Of a DNA stretch of 64,000 bases, positions 1 through 13,030 are shown one piece after another; within the stretch, counting starts at the first letter, position 1, and each line of letters opens with the position of its first letter. Made by a program: the position numbers and the translations under genes. Location of the stretch: positions 24,723,692-24,787,691 of the forward strand of contig CM067072.1 of NCBI GenBank assembly GCA_033980235.1. The letters run 5' to 3'. Under the pieces are notes generated by a model, which had not been told where the DNA came from, ran no database searches, and saw only the letters and a list, made by a program, of their open reading frames with translations. The DNA comes from Diadema setosum. Its lineage: Eukaryota; Echinodermata; Echinoidea; Diadematoida; Diadematidae.

Positions 1-1148
1 TTTACGACAAAGCAATGGCTACGGCACTTTCAATGCTGCAATTTATTGATCGGTTTGTGCGCACTTGAGCAGCATAGATGCAAAGTTGGCAAGCCATTGG
101 CTGAGGCGGGTATGCGGACACGGCAAACAAAGACTTAAGATTAATTGGGCAATATATGCAAAGCAAGTATGGAAGCCAATGTACGATAAAGCCCGTCTGT
201 ACTGCCAGGCAACTGCAGTGAAGGCGCTTACATGTACATGTATGTTTGTGAACGTGTGTACAGTCTGTGTTTAAATTCAGCAGCACCTTGTGTGTGCCCC
301 TGTCTATCAAGTCATATGTTCGGTCAAGGACAGCATGCCATGATTGCAGAGTGATTCTTTTTTTTCCCCCTTAACCTACGTAAAAAGAAAATTGATAAGT
401 TCACGTGCAACTATCTCAAGTTTAATGACGGCAACATTGTTTGTGCAAGTGTCTAACAAGGCGCATCTCTGTTCTGATGAATTAACTCGAAATAGAAAGA
501 TTAAATGAGGACAGAACCTGTTTGTAATTTAATCTTTATTCTATTGCTACATGTACATGTACACATAAGCACAGTGAGGGATCTCATATTAACCCCTCCT
601 GCCTCCCCCAGGTACACTGTAGTGTACCTGGATGCTTTTAATGCAACAAAATACTGTTTTTGCAATGCAGTGGCCCCCGCTGACTGGAGAAGAGAATAGG
701 AAAGCAGGATTTTTCTTCTGTTCGAGTGGGGCTAGCGGAAGGCGGGAATGACCTGTGCAAATCACTTCAGGTAAACGAAGGTGACCCTCCGCACTCATAC
801 TGAAGTCACATGATTGATGAAGGGGCCATGATTTCATCTAACTCTGTGGATATTCTGCGTGACTCATGACATGAAACACAAAACACTCATAAATCTCGCC
901 TAAAAATTGAATGAGAAGCACATTTTTGGGAAAAGAAATAATTTCTAAATAGGACTTGAATTATTATCAAGAGGAAAACAACCATATCTGACTGAAAGTT
1001 GCATCATTTACTACAGCTCTACAAGAAGAAGTGTTAAGAATGAAGTCATCGTTCATCCCCTACAGAAGTAGAAACAGCAACTGCATAAATTGTCACAATT
1101 GCATACTGCAAAGACTCCTAGCATGGTCTTGTATAAACAGCATTGATC
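1..1148. other. No gene seen
   Basis: AT-rich sequence with short chance reading frames on both strands; no splice-bounded coding segment or clear repeat was recognised. It probably lies in an intron or beyond the end of the CPLANE1 locus. Confidence 0.4.
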
Positions 1149-1542
1149 ATTTAGGCAGGGCTCGGCACTAACGGTGGCCCGTTGGGCCACCAAATTTTAA
1201 AAAAGGGCAAATTTGGTGGCCAACCTCAGGCCACCAAAATTTTTTGAAAAGTATGTCAATACATTCGTAACCTTTTGCGCCGGAAATGTTGAGGTTTACA
1301 CTGTATTTATGAGTAGATATGTCCAGCTTCCAGTTCTTACTATGATAAAACTTTACTCATGAAAACAAAGGACATGTAATGTTTTTTATTGTTTGTTTGT
1401 TTTTTTCGGGCCACCAACTTTTTCTCTTGGGCCACCAAAAATTTGAAATTTTTCTCTTGGGCCACCAAAAATTTGAAATTGATGATTTTGGTGGCCCCAT
1501 CAGGCCACCAAAAAAAAAAGTTAGTGGAGCCTTGATTTAGGC
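1149..1542. mobile_element. hAT-like MITE with perfect 8-bp target duplication
   Basis: Element 1157-1534 has inverted ends (AGGGCTCGGCACTAAC and CAAGGCTCCACTAAC) and is flanked on both sides by ATTTAGGC (1149-1156 and 1535-1542). The 8-bp duplication points to the hAT superfamily. The interior repeats GGGCCACCAAA units in both orientations. No transposase is present. Confidence 0.8.
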
Positions 1543-4104
1543 TACAGTCACAAACCTGAAATTGGATGGAAAATGGCAAAGAATGAATGATGAAGTAACA
1601 ATGGCTGACTACAACAGTTCTTTGGAAGGCACTTAAAGCTGTCGGTCATGTGGTTGTGTGTTTACAAACATACAATGCTTCCTTAGCAGTCACCTATAAA
1701 ACATAATGATATGAATCAATTCATTTTGATTCAACTCAAATCACACAGAAAATTGAATCTCAACTCATAAACAGATTTCTATACTTTCAGATTTGAATAA
1801 AAGATGACCTGAAACTCCTGAATTAAAAAAAAACAAGTTCCCTAAAATCATGTGAACAGATGTATTCTGCTTATATTTCTTCTTGGGTGTTGGCTACAGC
1901 TTTCAAGGCTCCCCTGTTTACAAGTTTGCAGGAAACGTGAATATTGGATGAAATGAGCACACATTTTCAACACTGCTTTCACAGCCAAATTTGATTATCT
2001 TTGTGGCTAACAGACATCATATATTGTCATCCTCTGAGCAGTTGAAAGCATTTCTTTTCCAAATTCACAGCTCCTTGGCACAGTATGTTGAAATGTGCGT
2101 GCATTGGCCAACATTGGGCTATCAGCTGTCACTCAACTGTGCATTGCAAGTACCAGGTACAGATATGGAGGCTCACAATACACTTGAAGCTGTCCTTGTA
2201 CAGTCCCACCCACATCAAAATATGTTTGCTCTTGTCAATATCTTACCCAAAGTTGAAGTAGCATGTAGCACATGCGTGCACACTCACAGATTTTTCAATC
2301 ATTTTTAGGCCTTTACGCTCCATTGTATTGTCTTGTGAACTTCACTGTGTTAGAAATTCTCCCATCCAAGACAGATTTAGTTTACCCCCCCCCCCAAAAA
2401 AAAAAAGAAGAAGCTAGATTTTATATACGTGTACATGATACACTGCAAGAATAATGCAGAGCAACTTTTCTGTACAGTACTCTTTCAATGGTTGTAGCGC
2501 TGTCTAACAAATATACTTAAAGCACATGGTTACTTACATAGTGTACAAACATAGATATCCGCATACACATCAACATAAACAAACATCTACAGGTATTTCT
2601 TTTTTTTTATTAAAATGCACGTAAAAGTTCTTGTCTACACTATACGCATTGAATGTTAGAGGCAACTCGTGAAAATTTCATGCCGCGAAAAAGGCTGTCA
2701 GCTGCCGCTCCAATTCGCGAAAGTTTCAGGCCACAAACATATTGTGTTTTACGGTATTTGTTTGTATTTTGTTTTATACAATGCCTTGGACATCAACAGA
2801 TGTGATCCACATAAATTCTTGAATTTAGCAGAGAAATAGCAACCATTTTCCATGAAAAGTGAATGAGTAGCTGCACAGTCACAGTCGGCCATGTATTCAA
2901 GTACACAAAACTGATCAGTTAAAAAGTTGTTTACAAAAATGAGTGGCAAAAGTATGCGCTTTTAAGCACGCTTGTATTGTTGAGTGCGCACAGCAAATGT
3001 TTGTTTATTGTGACATCAGAGCTCTGCAATGGAATACATGCACTATCCATTTTTGCTCAAACAAAATTGCACAGCTGACAGCCACAACGTGTGATGACCA
3101 CTTTTAACTGAATGTCACATGATGGGCAATTGACCAATTGGCTAACTATATTCTTTTTAGGTGTTGTATAAATGCAGTTATTCAATTAGCCCTGGCTGGC
3201 TGGGGGGAGGGGTGACCCAGGATTATATCATAGATGAAATTACCACTTCTGAGTACTTTGATATAGATATTTTGTAGACTGTTTTTCTACTACTTCCCCT
3301 CACTTTATACAATTTCTTTCCTGTGTCCTACTAAAGTGGTTACCTAAAACTAATGGAATTGATCAAATCTATCTAGATTTGGAAACTGTCCATCAGCTGT
3401 ATTCCTGACAGTCAATCAACACTGGCAAGGTTTCAACGAGAGTCTATGCAATTAAAGACTGCAATTCAAACTGCCTCGCAGTCTCGATAGTTATCGCCCC
3501 TCCCGTCAGTTTGTGTTGATTTTAAGCCCTTGGCTGCAATTACAGTTACACAATCAAGCCAGCAAGCCTTTAGGAATTTAAAGAATAAACTCTCAATGAA
3601 CACACCTGAAGTCATAAAGCTGTGTGCAAAACACTGCAGTTCTTTCCAAGACCATTCCCCTTAAAGGTAGGGAATCCCATTTGCATGCCTTAAATGAAGA
3701 GTTGTATAAACACAGTGGTATGTTGAAGAGAGTATCATTTTAGAAACTCCCATAAAGTACTGAAAGTGGAAGGTAACATTTAGTACATTTTTATTGACTG
3801 TTAGATTGTGAATTGAATTTTTTTCGGGGCTCACCGTAAATTCCAGTACATTACTAGGCTACCTTTGCAGACCCATGCGCTGTATGTGTGCCCATCATGT
3901 ATATTTTGTGAATAAAGTTCATCAAAACTTTCAAACATTTCTATATACATTCTTGCCACACACTCTATATGTTATTACATCAGCTCTTATACTTTTAGAT
4001 TTGTATTTACAGATAAAAAATACAGAAGACTGCAACAAAAAGGCTTAAGTGTGGCTGACATACAGAACTACTGAGCAGTTGAGTTTTGTGCATTATTCAA
4101 ATTG
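1543..4104. other. Non-coding stretch with a fragment of a CGCGAAA-type MITE
   Basis: No gene was recognised. At 2640-2760 there is a diverged fragment with CGTGAAAATTTCATGCCGCG and GTGTTTTACGGTA, related to the elements at 12334 and 29545. Short poly-C/A junctions occur at 2390-2406. Confidence 0.4.
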
Positions 4105-4776
4105 TACAGTGTGTCTCTAAAAAAAGTAAACCCAACTTCAACGGCAAATTTTTAGAAAACTGTAAAATATATACACATTATTTTTTCATGGTTAGATAGT
4201 CCAATAAGTCCTCTGTCCAATGATACCACGTAGGTTATGTAACTCTCATGCATGACTGAGCATGATTCAACTTAGTAAATGGGTGTGAAATCATCACTGT
4301 GGCAAGTTCCGTGATCAGCATACTTTCTCACATTGTACCAGATGGCTCTTTATGTTGGAGGCTGCCTGTCGGGGAAATGCACCCGAAAAGCCTCTTGAAC
4401 TTCCACGAAACTTCTTGTTTCCTGGTATCGAGTTACCAGGAATACTCTCTGCTCAATTGTCAACTGTACCATGTTTGGAAAGCATGTGAAGTGTGCCTGT
4501 GTCAGGAACAACCTTTGCTGACAAAAAATTTAACTTCAAATATGCCCTGAATGCATGACAATAGCAAGAAATAACTTGCCACAGTGATGATTTCGCACCC
4601 ATTCACTAAGTTGAATCGTGCTCAGTCATGCATGAGAGTTACATAACCTACATGGTATCATTGGTCAGAGGACTTATTGGACTATCTAACCATGAAAAAA
4701 TAATGTGCAAATATTTTATAGTTTTCTGAAAATTTGCTGTTGAAGTTTGGTTTACTTTTTTTAGAGACACCCTGTA
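4105..4776. mobile_element. DNA transposon relic with about 200-bp terminal inverted repeats
   Basis: The first 205 bp (from GTGTGTCTCTAAAAAAAGTA) recur in inverse order at 4568-4776 (ending TTTTTTTAGAGACACCCTGT). The arms are roughly 90 percent identical by eye. The 260-bp interior keeps no recognisable transposase. The ACAGGGTGTCTC-type end is common in Tc1/mariner-like elements; superfamily is uncertain. Confidence 0.75.
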
Positions 4777-4886
4777 GATAACTGTTGACTTCCAAATTTC
4801 TAAGCAGTGGCCTAAACAAGTCCCCTGAGGTTCATATTTAATGTTTTGCTGCATTTTGGGAATTCTGTAAAAGGTATCCCCTACCT

Positions 4887-5256
4887 TTAAAGGGTTTATT
4901 TACCATTTGCAGATGAAACAAAAATCCAGCTATAGTGCTTCAAAATAAGTTCTAAAATGTGAGTTAGGAATAGAAACAACCAATGTAAAAAATTTGAATC
5001 AGTTTCATCAATGTTAAGTATTGTTAAATATACAAAATGTAAACAATAGTGAAAGTAAGAATGTTTCTAGAGTAAATGTCTACAGTTATGGTTTGTTGAG
5101 AAAAATAGTGATATCTCCTTATATTTTAGGTTTTACTGCAAAATTCTTATAGGGTAGGATGTCTTGTGATATAACTGACCTACACATATGCATCAAATGT
5201 GATACCTCGAACATTTTTTAAATCACTGCTCCCAGGGGTAGACCTGGTGCCTTTAA
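4887..5256. mobile_element. TTAA-flanked MITE, family A copy 1
   Basis: A 370-bp element with TTAA at both ends (TTAAAGGG ... CCTTTAA) contains ATTTACCATTTGCAGATGAA and a TAAGTATTGTTAAATATAC core. It is collinear with 13092-13461 at the same length. TTAA duplications suggest a piggyBac-type non-autonomous element. Confidence 0.75.
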
Positions 5257-5880
5257 CAAGAGGGTGAATTTGTGGGCTACATGATATCAAAGTCACGGTA
5301 TGAAGTAACCAAAACAAGTGAAACAAAATATGGGTGATGCCATAGAGGCAATATTCTTTTTGCCATAATTAGTAAACATGTACAATATCAAATGAAACTG
5401 CAAGCTTGATGAAAATACCACATCTAATCCCATAATCACAGTGGTGGTTTAATTGGTGAGTTTTGTAAACAGCATTTGTAAACAACATTTGGAGTTTATA
5501 ATTATATGACTAAATCTAAAATGACTATGCCACCTTTGTGTTGTTGTACCTAAAGAATGCATAATATTTTCTTGATTTCATATCATGCCATGAATATTCT
5601 CCAACTGTTGTGTACAGTCAACAAGAATTCTTCAGTGCAGACACAGTTTGTGCATGTAACACTAAGTGTTTGTTAATGCAGCTAAACACCATCTGATTAA
5701 GAGAGCAACTAAATCCCCACTGCATGGATTACATCAGCAGTGTGTGCCTTTGCAACTTTGTGATAACTGTATTCGGCAATTTGATGCATATCGAGTTGTT
5801 TTTAAAACAAGCTTGTTGTTCCCTCTCCATTTATTTTGGCCATGTATTCCACAAAAACACTGATGACAACCATCCATATA

Positions 5881-6310
5881 CAGTTCGACCTCAATTATCC
5901 GGCCTCCTTTTATCCGGAAATCTCTATTATCCGGACGCGTTCACATAGTAAAGGACTTTTTTTTTTTTCATCCAAAAATTGAGAAAAAACAGTGACTTTC
6001 ATGGATCTATTTCACTAATTTCATAAGATGTGCATGATAGGTTTCTCAATATCTAATGAAGTAAAACATGTATGATTTTCACATAAAGGTAGGATACTTT
6101 ATTTTTGTGAAGAAGGGACTGCAATTTTGCGCAGGCTAGCAGAGATTACACCATCGTTGCGGGGTACACTACCTGCCTAGCTGCCAGTGCACTGGGACGG
6201 CAGCTTGGACAGCAGCTATATACATTAACATTGTGTCTCCCATATCCGGCCAATTCGCTTATCCGGATGAGCGCCGGTCCCGACATGACCGGATAATCAA
6301 GGTCGAACTA
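5881..6310. mobile_element. pogo/Tigger-like MITE, copy 1
   Basis: The ends are CAGTTCGACCTCAATTATCC and its near inverse, with CCGGATAA sub-repeats inside each end, and TA on both sides. The interior is non-coding. It is a relative of 13549-13928. Confidence 0.78.
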
Positions 6311-6729
6311 TACACAATAACCACAGTGACTGCCAAAAAGCAAGATTAGTTGCATACAAAACAAATTTGCAAATCTGCTAACATATGTGGCTGCCATCTG
6401 CATCAGGGCTGATGTTTTACTCACAAAGAGCATGAATTTACTGTCAATACTTCATGGAGCTTTACAAATGGGATGGGAATACAAGAAAATAGGCCCTAAA
6501 ATAACACAAACACTTTTGTCCTCATTGCTGGCATCACAAGGCATTTCCACAAGAAGGCAAAATCTTCCTTATTCCTTATCTCTGGACTCTAAAAACCATT
6601 GTATTGCATACATGGCATGCATAATATGTCTTAAATGAGCCCAGGTATGAACAGCAAAGGTTAAAACCGTTACCAAGTGCTGAAAGACTGATGTGGGTGT
6701 ATGTTTTCAAATGTACTGACGTCAACTAC

Positions 6730-6780
6730 CACATTTCACCAATATCTCTAGTTCCCACGAGTGGTAGTGTGGCACAAAAT
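6730..6780 (-). CDS. Weak candidate minus-strand exon
   Basis: An open 51-bp segment encodes FVPHYHSWELEILVKC between acceptor TCTAAAAG and donor TGTG|GTAGTT. Composition is protein-like, but length and splice sites are modest. Confidence 0.22.
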
Positions 6781-7870
6781 CTTTTAGACTGATATTGCAC
6801 TAGTTAGAAGAGAAAAGTGTTTTATGCTTGAAGACACACCAGACGTTCATACAGTCTTTGCCAAGGTTTTGTTACTCTTGGGGGGGGGGGGGGAGGCTCT
6901 CCCTCTATTCTTTTTCCTCCACACTCAGAGAAAGAATAGTCAAACTTTTTCTCCCTCCTGAAGTGTACCTCACAGATAAATCTTTCCACCAATAATCAAA
7001 TTTCCTTAAAGCCTTCCTGGATCTTGCATTCATTCCCCTTGGAATCTACCCATCTAGCCAGATAGATATGATTGTTCAAGTCCAGCTACCCCCGGAGAAG
7101 TCCACTATGAAGAAAATATGTACAATATGGCAGCAAGCCATCATAACAACAATGAGAAAACTGATTTGATATACAACAAAGGACGAAGTCTTATAACCAG
7201 AGGCAACCTAAGGGAAAGTATACAATAGTGTACATGTATATTTCTTTTTGTTTTGCAATGTGTGTGGGGAGGTGGGAGGGGTTGAGGGGAATAGGAGTAC
7301 ATGTTTACTTTTCAAGTCAGACTACATAAAAAGTGGAAGTTTTTGTGCATTTTCACACTACATGAATCTAGTGCCAAAATAAAAGCAAGCAAATTTGTTG
7401 CTTGTTGACCAATCTATATTTTGATATGGCCAGAATTTAAAAACTCATGAAATTCATCCTACCAGGTCGAGTGCACAGGAACTATTTTTTGAAAAAAAAA
7501 AAAATATCCACTTTTAATATGGTATTGGCATTATCGACTCTCAAAGCCAAATAATTTGTTTCCACAGGTGTGATGTGATGAGTAGCTGTGTATCAGACAA
7601 AAGATTCAATCTGCAGTACAAGCAAGAGCGGAAAAGTCTGCTGGCTTGGCTTTTTTACTCTTTATGTTTGGTCAGTTGGCAAAGACTGGACTTTGCGGAG
7701 GACTAAAATTGTGTTATTCAATTATGGGATCTCGATAACTGGTTCACAGCAACGGGAAATTAGACCTACAGCAGGGCGGACATTTAGAGCAGGTATCTGG
7801 TGTATATTTTTAGAATGTCTAACTTTTCTTTGCAGGGTCCAAAGTGTTGGGCATATTCCAGAAGCTTTAC

Positions 7871-7909
7871 CATCACTCCTAGGCTATAAACCCATTCCAT
7901 TTTAAAACA
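7871..7909 (-). CDS. Weak candidate minus-strand exon
   Basis: After acceptor AAGTTGCAG, 13 codons encode CFKMEWVYSLGVM before a strong donor (GATG|GTAAAG). The frame stays open and protein-like further (KLLEYAQHFGPCKEKLDILK) to a TAA at about 7790, so a terminal exon reading through the donor is equally possible. Confidence 0.28.
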
Positions 7910-8608
7910 CTGCAACTTATGTCGGCCAAAAATTGGGGGCTTCCAAAATAGGAAAAAAAGATGATTCAATGGGTTATGCAATGAAACAGGTGCACTATTA
8001 TGTCAGTGAACAAATTAACTACTAGACATACATGTACTGAAGCCCACCAGCTATGGCTAATATAGATATTAGCATAAAAACAAAACAGTGCCCAAACAGA
8101 ACAGGTGTTTAATGAACAAACCTTTGTAATAATTGAAACAAGTTGACAAAAACAAAGAAAGAGAGAAAAATGACCCTATGGCAGCTAATATCAAGTACTA
8201 GAACTCTACTCCTCCCCTCTCCCTCCCCCTCAAAAAAGCATACAATAACAGGAAAAAAAATGGAAATTGCACATCAAAATCTAATACACAAAGCAGGAGT
8301 AAGACTTGTTCACTGAAAATGAAATGCTGTTTTGCACAGAACTGACATTGCTGAGACTATCTTTTTCTTTTTTTACTTTAAGCTGATTAAGTAACCATGA
8401 CAACAGAAATATTTTGATTGAAAAAAAGAGAGAAGTTCAACATATCAAGCCAAAGGATTCTGCCCTAGAAAGATAGAAACCTTCCATGCCTTTGTCAAAA
8501 GTATTACTGGCAATGACTTGTTTTTGTTTTTCGAATTTGTCTTTGCTTTTGTTTTTGTTTTAGTTTTGTTTTGTTTTGCTTCAGCAATGACCTTACAAGA
8601 CCTAGTAC

Positions 8609-8680
8609 AAGCTATGGAGATATAATGCTGGCATGATTGGTATTCCTAAAGCCATGGCCAGTGGAGTGTGGGTGCCCGGA
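8609..8680 (-). CDS. Candidate minus-strand exon
   Basis: The acceptor TTTAGTCTGCCCTAG is followed by open codons for PGTHTPLAMALGIPIMPALY and LHS, then GCTT|GTACTA. It runs phase 2 to phase 2 and would follow the 10597 donor of the previous candidate. A second acceptor 10 bases upstream is also in frame. The protein was not recognised. Confidence 0.33.
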
Positions 8681-9091
8681 CTAGGGCAGACTAAACAGAT
8701 TTATGAATGAATGTGTGTGGTTTGGGTGTGACGTGCCATGCAGTTTTGTGACATAGGTAGGTAATCAGGGATCAGCTTTTATTTTAAAGGCACTGGAATA
8801 TTTCAGATGATCCCTTGAATACCACATGTCAGTTTTCAAATTCATGAAATTCTTCCATCGAGATGTTTTCATTGCAACTGATTGACAAATTGACGTTGAT
8901 GTCAGGCAATTTGTCAATCAATTCACATGTGATGTCATTTCAATGTTTAAAACTACAATCCCCTTACATTGTAGCCACGGTAAGCATTGTAATTATAGGA
9001 CTGTGCATATTCTCTTTAATGTAGTATGTTCCTTCACATGTATGCCAATGAAAAGAGAATTGAAAAGTATTTTTCTTACATTTAGCGATGC

Positions 9092-9514
9092 TTATAAAGT
9101 GATGGTACAGTTTTGGTAGAGATGGGGCTTCTGGTTTCCAATGGCTTTTGATGATTTTTCAACATAATGAGAAACCTTTTATGATATACGGAAGAGCATA
9201 AAGTACAAATGTATTCTAAGAGGTATTCAAAATTTATCTGATGAAAGTTGGTAATGAAATGGCTGAGAAATCCAAAACAATTAGCAATTCTAGTAAAAGG
9301 TGGGGTGCAACTTTTATCAGGATCGCTTTGTTTTACTTTGATTTTGGATATCTCAGCCATTTCAAAACCAATTTTCATAAAATAAACTATGAATTCCTCT
9401 TAGAATTGTATGCTCTTTAACATTTCGTAATGTGGTTTCTAAGTATCTCGCAAAAAGTTAAAAGCTGAATCCTCCCGTCAACTAATACTATACAGACTAT
9501 ACTGTCCCTTTTAA
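9092..9514. mobile_element. TTAA MITE family B, diverged copy 1
   Basis: It shares with 9577-9958 the GGTACAGTTTTGGT start, a GATATCTCAGCCATTTC core and an end ACTGTCCCTTTTAA. Its left terminus is degraded (no intact TTAA). Confidence 0.68.
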
Positions 9515-9576
9515 AGCAAACACTCGCGACATATTCGCAGCATGCTGGTTCGCATTACATTTCATGACAACTGCCT

Positions 9577-9958
9577 TTAAAGGGACTGTACAGTTTTGGT
9601 TAAGGTGAGGATTTAGCTTTTAACGTTTTGCGAGATATTCAGAAACCACTCTAAGAGAATGCAATTCTAAGGGATATCAAAAGTTTATTTGATGGAAATC
9701 AATTTTGAAATGGTTGAGATATCCAAAAACAAGGTGAATCAAAGACATCCTAACAAAAGTTGTGGCCTGTCGCCTTTTATTATCATCACTTTTTTGGATA
9801 TCTCAGTCATTTTGAAAACCAATTTTCATCAAATAAACATTGCGTCCTTCTTAAAATTACATGCTCTTTCATATTTCATATGAAGTTTCTCATTATCTCA
9901 CTTAGGGATCTTATAAACCTGAATCCTCACCTCAACCAGTACTGTACAGTCCCTTTAA
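9577..9958. mobile_element. TTAA MITE family B, intact copy 2
   Basis: TTAA flanks both ends; the inverted ends are AGGGACTGTACAGTTTTGGT and its match ACTGTACAGTCCCT. Internal inverted segments include GGATATCTCAGTCATTTT. It has no coding capacity and lies only 62 bp from copy 1. Confidence 0.8.
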
Positions 9959-10601
9959 GTTAGAAACACTAGATTTCACAGTGCAGTTCTTTCCGGTTGG
10001 CATGGCAACAATTGACGGGAATGTTCCAATCCAGATTAGCCATTTCCTGTGAGAGCAAGACTGTGTCTTCACTTTCAAAATCTGATGCCAATAAAATCAT
10101 GCACGTACAGTCTGTTCGAGTTGATTGATAAAAAGCAACTAAAATACACACAATGATTTCGTTTTTTTATTTCTTTGTGCATATCGGGTATATCATAATG
10201 TTTGAATGCCAGGGGATTTAGTAACACCCCTGCCAAGTTTTAAAAAATATTATTAGTTTCTTGTCCCCGCCTGCATTGTTTTTTTGTTGCTGCATTAAAT
10301 TTTTTTTTTTTTTTAACAATAGAAAGACGAAATTTCGCTTAAGTTTCACAGCTTCTAGACATTGAACCTCAAACATGCACAGCCTACATATCGGCCTACA
10401 TATCGCACCGTACTTAAAAAACGACTGGAAATTAGATTACCATAATAGCACTCTGCAGTGGATCGGTCATTTTTAAATCCATCATATGAAGAAAGGAAGA
10501 AAAAAAAGAAAAGTGCCTGCACTTTCCTTTTTTTTCCAGAAAATTAGGGTGAGGAACTAATACTTTTTTCTTATCTGGCCTAGTAACCAATATCACTTCA
10601 C

Positions 10602-10684
10602 ATTCATTTTGTCAGCAATGACAAGAACAGCCACTGTTGTGGGGCTTGCTTCTACTTTGATCATGGGCATAATGGTGGGATCAA
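10602..10684 (-). CDS. Candidate minus-strand exon, probably CPLANE1
   Basis: A polypyrimidine acceptor (TTTTTTTTCAG) precedes 27 open codons encoding DPTIMPMIKVEASPTTVAVL and VIADKMN, a clear strand-rich protein segment. Donors AAT|GTGAAG (10602) or GTGAA|GTGATA (10597) are possible. Without splicing it would end at an in-frame TGA five bases beyond the second donor, so a terminal exon cannot be excluded. Confidence 0.5.
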
Positions 10685-11573
10685 CTGAAAAAAAAAAAGC
10701 TCATCAAGAAAACATCTGAAAGAATTATATCAGTGGTCGAAACACAACTGTACATCCAAAGATCTGCGCAGGAAGTTAAATATTTCTGTATTTGAAAAGG
10801 TTAAGGTATGATGCCTACTAAAAACACATTTGGAAAACTAATTTTGCACAAAATAAAATGTCAAGTAATTGGAGCATCTCCCCACGAGGGGCTACAAGAG
10901 ATATTTACACTCTCGAAGCATTCCAAGATTCATTACACAGCAAGAAAATCTGAAAGAGAGCGCGATTGCTCTTTCATCGACACCCACTTCGTTACACCGT
11001 CATGGGGGGGGCCTTCATCAACCTTGCGTTTGCCTTGCAGTCAGATCTTGCAAGTATTTTCAGACTGTGACCTTTTCTATCCAAACTGTGTCAGGCAGTG
11101 ATTAGGAATTTCGTCCACAAAGTACGCAGGTAGATTATAGTACTAGGTTTGGTCTCCCTTCATGGAGAGTTAATAGCATCTTAACATCACAACGTCCATA
11201 GAACAAGGGGTGTGTTTCTCTATTAAATATGCGAGGATAATCATTGCAAAAAGTTACTGCCTACAGAATGTCATACGTGCACCGAAATGCAAAAGCACGA
11301 CAGGTTCGTTAATGAGATATCTTATCGATGGCATGCTTGCAGTTAAAAGCCAGTCCTTCACAACTGCCCCAGCATAAAAGCGGTCATGTGGGACTACATC
11401 AATACCACATCAGCCAAGAGCTATGACCACATGAGCCCTTATAGTACAAAACACAGATGAACTGTTCAGCTTGTGCATCGATGACTAGCATCACTCGGGA
11501 CAATCGGCTTTATAAATCAAAGGGTCTGTGGAACAAATATTTCCCCTCGTTGAGATGGAACAGATTGGGGGTA

Positions 11574-12067
11574 GCTAAAGAAAAGTTGCAGTCACACTAT
11601 GGCAAAAGATAGTGAAGTTTAATTAAGATCGCAAAGTCTTTGCGATCTTTGGTAGTCCGTCCACACTGGTAGCGAAACTTCACGATCTTTAAGTGCTCAG
11701 AGTTATGGTTTCAGGTACGCATGTGCAAGAAAGAAGAAAGAGTGTGCCGTATGACAGCTTGTGATTGTGATGTATACAATGCACACCTGTACACCACAAT
11801 GACCGTGCGCTTCGCACGCACTGGCCGCAAACAGGTGGTGAACTGGTCACGTGAAAAACTTTGTGAAGTTTCAGATGCTAGCGTTCACACTGTCCAAAGA
11901 TCAAGAAGATTGGCGGGGTTCTGGGAAATATCCCTAGTTTGAGTGGAAAGTTTCCTGAGAAGTTTCGCAAGAAGTTTTGCGGGAAGTTTGCCATCACACT
12001 GGCAAAACTTATAAAGATCATAATCGTAAACTTCTTGATCTTTTGCCAATGTGGCCACAGCTAAAGA
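11574..12067. mobile_element. TIR element with internal sub-repeats
   Basis: It is bounded by direct GCTAAAGA (8 bp) at 11574 and 12060. The outer ends TCACACTATGGCAAAAGAT and ATCTTTTGCCAATGTGGCCA are inverted. The interior repeats AAGTTTCG/GATCTTT-type units. The 8-bp duplication would suit hAT or P, but the left boundary is blurred by AAAG repeats. Confidence 0.6.
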
Positions 12068-12333
12068 CAACTTGATGGATATACACGTATCGTAAGGATG
12101 GAAGGGGGTAAAAGTGGAAGCTAGGAAGGGGTAAGGGGTATGAAATTGGTCAAACATGAGAGGGAAAGAGAGTTGAGTGTGGGAAAAAAAATCAAGAAGA
12201 CTACACGTGTGATTGATTGACACATCAAATTCCAAATCGGAGGGGGGTAATGGAGTAAAAGCTATCGATGGGATGGAATAGAAAAGTGGTGGGCGACAGG
12301 TGAAGAGAAATAATGGAGAAGAGGGGAAAAGGG

Positions 12334-12545
12334 TACTGTGAAAGTGGATACTTTCGCGCGACTAATTTTTCGCGCTTTGCCAGTAAGATGAGTTTCATGT
12401 GTTTTTAATTCCGCGGAATCAAGACATCAGCTACTGGAACATATGGCACGCAAAAATATTTGTGTGATTTTATTTTCGCGCTAGCTTCTGGTTGCGCGAA
12501 ATGCGCGAAAATTTCAACACCGCAAAAATGTCCACTTTTACAATA
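12334..12545. mobile_element. MITE with TACTGTAAAAGTGGA ends and CGCGAAA motifs
   Basis: The ends TACTGTGAAAGTGGATACTT and the inverse of TGTCCACTTTTACAATA match as inverted repeats, with many TTTCGCG/CGCGAAA motifs inside. It belongs to the same family as 29545-29740 and the fragment at 2640-2760. Confidence 0.72.
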
Positions 12546-13030
12546 TATGGAAAAGGATAAAACTGAAAGGGTCAGTGTAAATTTAAAGGGAACAGAGTTG
12601 CAGGCAAGAGGTAATGGGGGAGGTGGTCAAAAAGGGAGCAAGCAGTGACAGCTAAGACCTGGCTGGTAAGGGGTAGTACAGGTCATTTGATATGAAATGA
12701 AAAATCCACACAGATACAAATGTATGTAAACGGAAAGGATACAATTCACAGAAAATGGAGTATTTGAGAAGAAGGTAACAAGGACTATGAGTTAACCCAC
12801 TGATAATAGGAGCCCTATGAGTCAAGTATAAAGTGAATGGGGAGTTAAGAGTCTTGGTGGAAAATGGCTTAAATGGAGAAAGATGGAGTAGCAGGTGGAA
12901 TCAAATGGGTAAGTGATAAGGGGGAATGACTGTCGAAATGGCTGGAACATTATACAATACATGTAGGTCTATACAAGTGAAGGGGTGATTAAAAAGGATG
13001 TATAGATGGGTCAATAAAAAGGAATATGGG

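Larger units (their letters stand above)
6313..9091. other. Non-coding stretch with weak exon candidates
   Basis: AT-rich sequence with a poly-G tract (6881-6893), which forms a run of Cs on the other strand. Apart from the three candidate minus-strand exons listed separately, nothing recognisable was seen. Confidence 0.35.

Noticed and set aside
5688..5781. Minus-strand open segment containing MHQIAEYSYHKVAKAHTADV
   Set aside because: Protein-like by eye, but no acceptor placed it in a usable exon; only a 34-bp spliced piece would remain.
6387..6638. 83-codon plus-strand frame, with a protein-like segment on the opposite strand
   Set aside because: No splice sites with a polypyrimidine tract, no recognised motif; composition alone is not enough.
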